Positions 7,094-8,069 of a stretch of 8,069 bases of DNA are shown piece after piece; positions within the stretch are counted from its first letter, which is position 1, and each line of letters opens with the position of its first letter. The notes under the pieces are model-generated. The model ran no database searches, had not been told where the DNA came from, and saw only the letters and a program-made list of their open reading frames with translations. This stretch comes from an uncultured Cellvibrio sp. (GTDB taxonomy: Bacteria > Pseudomonadota > Gammaproteobacteria > Pseudomonadales > Cellvibrionaceae). The stretch covers positions 1 to 8,069 of the forward strand of contig CAMLRJ010000135.1 in assembly GCA_946482345.1 (NCBI GenBank), in the 5' to 3' direction. A program made the position numbers and the translations under genes.

Positions 7094-7098
7094 TCCCC
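7094..7098 (-). promoter_or_regulatory. Ribosome binding site deciding the metalloprotease start
   Basis: On the - strand this reads GGGGA, 11 bases before ATG 7082. An in-frame TTG at 7100 directly abuts the TAA of the lyase-like gene and would add only MGIPLS before the signal peptide; it has no Shine-Dalgarno of its own, and it would put GGGGA inside the coding region. The ATG is therefore preferred. Confidence 0.55.
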
Positions 7099-7100
7099 AA

Positions 7101-7844
7101 TTATTGACATTTCTTACCGATCAGACTGGCATCAGTTTCCAATAGTTCAGTCAGGTTGTCTGTGACAAATGCCTTGTCAACATAAATTACTTCTGTTTTT
7201 TGCTGTTGGTTTCGCAAAATTCCGACCTGATTAAACATATCGGCTTTTTTATTGGGCAATGTTTGGAAGTGATGTTTGCCCATTGCTTTTCCGTCCAGCC
7301 AAACTTCTGCAAAGCCTTGTTCAGGATCGGTTGACCAGAAAATATGCATGGCAACCTTGTGCCATTGTTTTGCTTTGGCGCCATTTTTTTGAGTCCAGAA
7401 AGCGGAATCTCTTGATGTTTCTTTAAATGAAAAGTCTTCGCCATCTATATTAAAGCGCATGATTTGTTGCCAGTCTTTATCAGATTCCCAATAGCCCAAT
7501 TCGTGCCTGCCTTCATTACTAAAAGCTTCTGGCAAATAAAAACTGAATCCATAAAAAGTTTCCTTGCCTTCATGGGTACTCTTTTTTTCGGGTGTGAAAT
7601 GAAATTCACTGCGATTCAAATCGGCGCGACCTTTCCACAAAAATTTATCTTCACCGGTGAGCGATATTTTTCCGGAATATTTTCCATCAAAACTGCATTC
7701 TTTCGAGGCTGAAGTTGCTTCAGGGTTCACAATGTAATGCCATTGTTTAGTGTCACCTGTTTCAAAGTCCGCTTGCCAGAGAATTTTGGCTTCAGCTGTG
7801 GTCGTCAATAGAAAGATCGCCGCACATAAAGCAGGTAATTTCAT
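7101..7844 (-). CDS. Secreted polysaccharide-lyase-like jelly-roll protein (heparin lyase I/PL20 type)
   Basis: 247 residues from ATG 7844. A clear Sec signal peptide, with Lys2, a hydrophobic core and a TAEA-K cleavage site after Ala19, gives a periplasmic or secreted protein. The mature part fits the polysaccharide lyase family that unites heparin lyase I and glucuronan lyase: WQADFETGD at the N-terminus (23-31), GRADLNRSEFHF (72-83), YGFSFYLPEAF (98-108), WHKVAMHIFW (161-170) with EQGFAEVWLDGKAMG (175-189), and a final strand TEVIYVDKAFV (217-227). The Q-W-H segment often seen after the YGFS strand is here GYWES (117-121), so catalysis is not assured and a binding role is possible. Cys50 and Cys246 are the only cysteines of the mature chain and may form a disulfide. 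It is the first gene of a two-gene operon with the metzincin lipoprotein. Uronic-acid polymer as substrate is a family-level guess only. Confidence 0.78.
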   Translation of the reverse strand: MKLPALCAAIFLLTTTAEAKILWQADFETGDTKQWHYIVNPEATSASKECSFDGKYSGKISLTGEDKFLWKGRADLNRSEFHFTPEKKSTHEGKETFYGFSFYLPEAFSNEGRHELGYWESDKDWQQIMRFNIDGEDFSFKETSRDSAFWTQKNGAKAKQWHKVAMHIFWSTDPEQGFAEVWLDGKAMGKHHFQTLPNKKADMFNQVGILRNQQQKTEVIYVDKAFVTDNLTELLETDASLIGKKCQ

Positions 7845-7850
7845 AGATTG

Positions 7851-7854
7851 TCCC
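7851..7854 (-). promoter_or_regulatory. Ribosome binding site deciding the lyase-like gene start
   Basis: On the - strand this reads GGGA, 6 bases before ATG 7844. An in-frame TTG at 7856 would overlap this site and would prepend GQS to an otherwise standard signal peptide, so the ATG is the better start. Confidence 0.6.
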
Positions 7855-7864
7855 AATGTAATTA

Positions 7865-7893
7865 ATTATCAGAGTATAGAAGTGAACCAGCAA
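7865..7893 (-). promoter_or_regulatory. Possible sigma-70 promoter for the lyase/protease operon
   Basis: Read on the - strand: TTGCTG (7888-7893), a 17-base spacer, then GATAAT (7865-7870). The -10 matches the consensus at five of six bases and the -35 only at TTG. Transcription would begin near 7858, leaving a leader of about 14 bases with the GGGA ribosome site in it. The site lies between the upstream terminator and the first gene, which is where a promoter is needed. Confidence 0.42.
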
Positions 7894-7907
7894 AAAATGA
7901 TTTATGC

Positions 7908-7943
7908 AAAAATAAAAAAGCCCGTATCCAGAGGATACGGGCT
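7908..7943 (-). terminator. Intrinsic terminator of the gene at the right edge
   Basis: A perfect 11-base inverted repeat, AGCCCGTATCC and GGATACGGGCT, surrounds a 3-base loop (7919-7943). On the - strand the hairpin is followed directly by TTTTTATTTTT (7908-7918), the standard form of a leftward intrinsic terminator. It starts 18 bases beyond the stop codon of the partial gene to the right and insulates the lyase/protease operon from it. There is no T tract on the other side, so it should not work rightward. Confidence 0.92.
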
Positions 7944-7961
7944 GCAGCTACACACACACTT

Positions 7962-8069
7962 TTAAACTGGGTTTTGAATGGTGCCATTACAAATAGGTTG
8001 GAATGCTGTCAGACGGTCTTGCATGGTTGATGAACCCAGCCCCTGACCTCTGAAGAGAGTGCCGAAGTT
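7962..8069 (-). CDS. C-terminal fragment of an unidentified gene (5' end outside window)
   Basis: The - strand is open from the right edge to a TAA at 7962-7964 and gives 35 residues, beginning NFGTLFRGQGLG and ending CNGTIQNPV. No family was recognised. That it is a real coding end is supported by its position: a strong terminator of matching direction begins 18 bases after the stop, and nothing else in the window could use that terminator. The Asn/Thr/Gln-rich tail with a single Cys would suit an exported protein, but this is only an impression. The spacer between stop and hairpin includes a short (AC)5 run at 7950-7959. Confidence 0.65.
   Translation of the reverse strand, partial: NFGTLFRGQGLGSSTMQDRLTAFQPICNGTIQNPV

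Noticed and set aside
7750..7965. 71-codon + strand open frame over the signal peptide region and the terminator
   Set aside because: It runs antisense to the lyase-like gene, crosses the promoter and the hairpin, and its product shows no domain; a shadow frame.

Overview
The window reads as a free-living, carbohydrate-degrading gammaproteobacterium, most plausibly a Cellvibrio/Saccharophagus-type or related marine lineage. The grounds are a moderately AT-rich genome, tandem flavin-dependent halogenase-like genes of the kind found next to TonB-dependent receptors, a cupin_8 protein, a secreted polysaccharide-lyase-like protein and a lipoprotein with a polyserine linker. This assignment is inference; there is no rRNA or other marker gene in the window.

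Left part (1-3235, + strand): three tandem tryptophan-halogenase-like genes in one probable operon. Only the C-terminal 56 residues of the first are present. The second is full length, but every halogenase signature position is altered (FAD glycine motif, GVGEAT, catalytic Lys, WxWxIP, Glu-Ser). The third follows after 5 bases and keeps all of these signatures. An active halogenase coupled to a probable pseudo-halogenase is the most interesting feature of the window.

Middle (3255-5321): a cupin_8/JmjC-like putative Fe(II)/2-oxoglutarate oxygenase on the - strand converges on the halogenases with a 19-base gap. A 336-base non-coding region follows. Next comes an isolated + strand gene for a small exported protein resembling the DUF3313 family.

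Right part (5358-7844, - strand): a two-gene operon. The upstream gene encodes a secreted jelly-roll protein resembling heparin lyase I/PL20-type polysaccharide lyases. The downstream gene encodes a polyserine-linker lipoprotein with a metzincin zinc protease core. Both start at ATG codons just inside TTG-initiated longer frames. Upstream lie a possible promoter, a strong leftward intrinsic terminator, and the C-terminus of another - strand gene that runs off the right edge.

Working picture: halogenases and cupin_8 proteins are known companions of TonB-dependent receptors in this type of bacterium, so a receptor gene is likely to the left of the window. The lyase/protease pair would act on extracellular or surface glycopolymers or glycoproteins. 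The physiological substrates of both modules cannot be read from the sequence. No tRNA, rRNA, insertion sequence, integrase or CRISPR array was seen.
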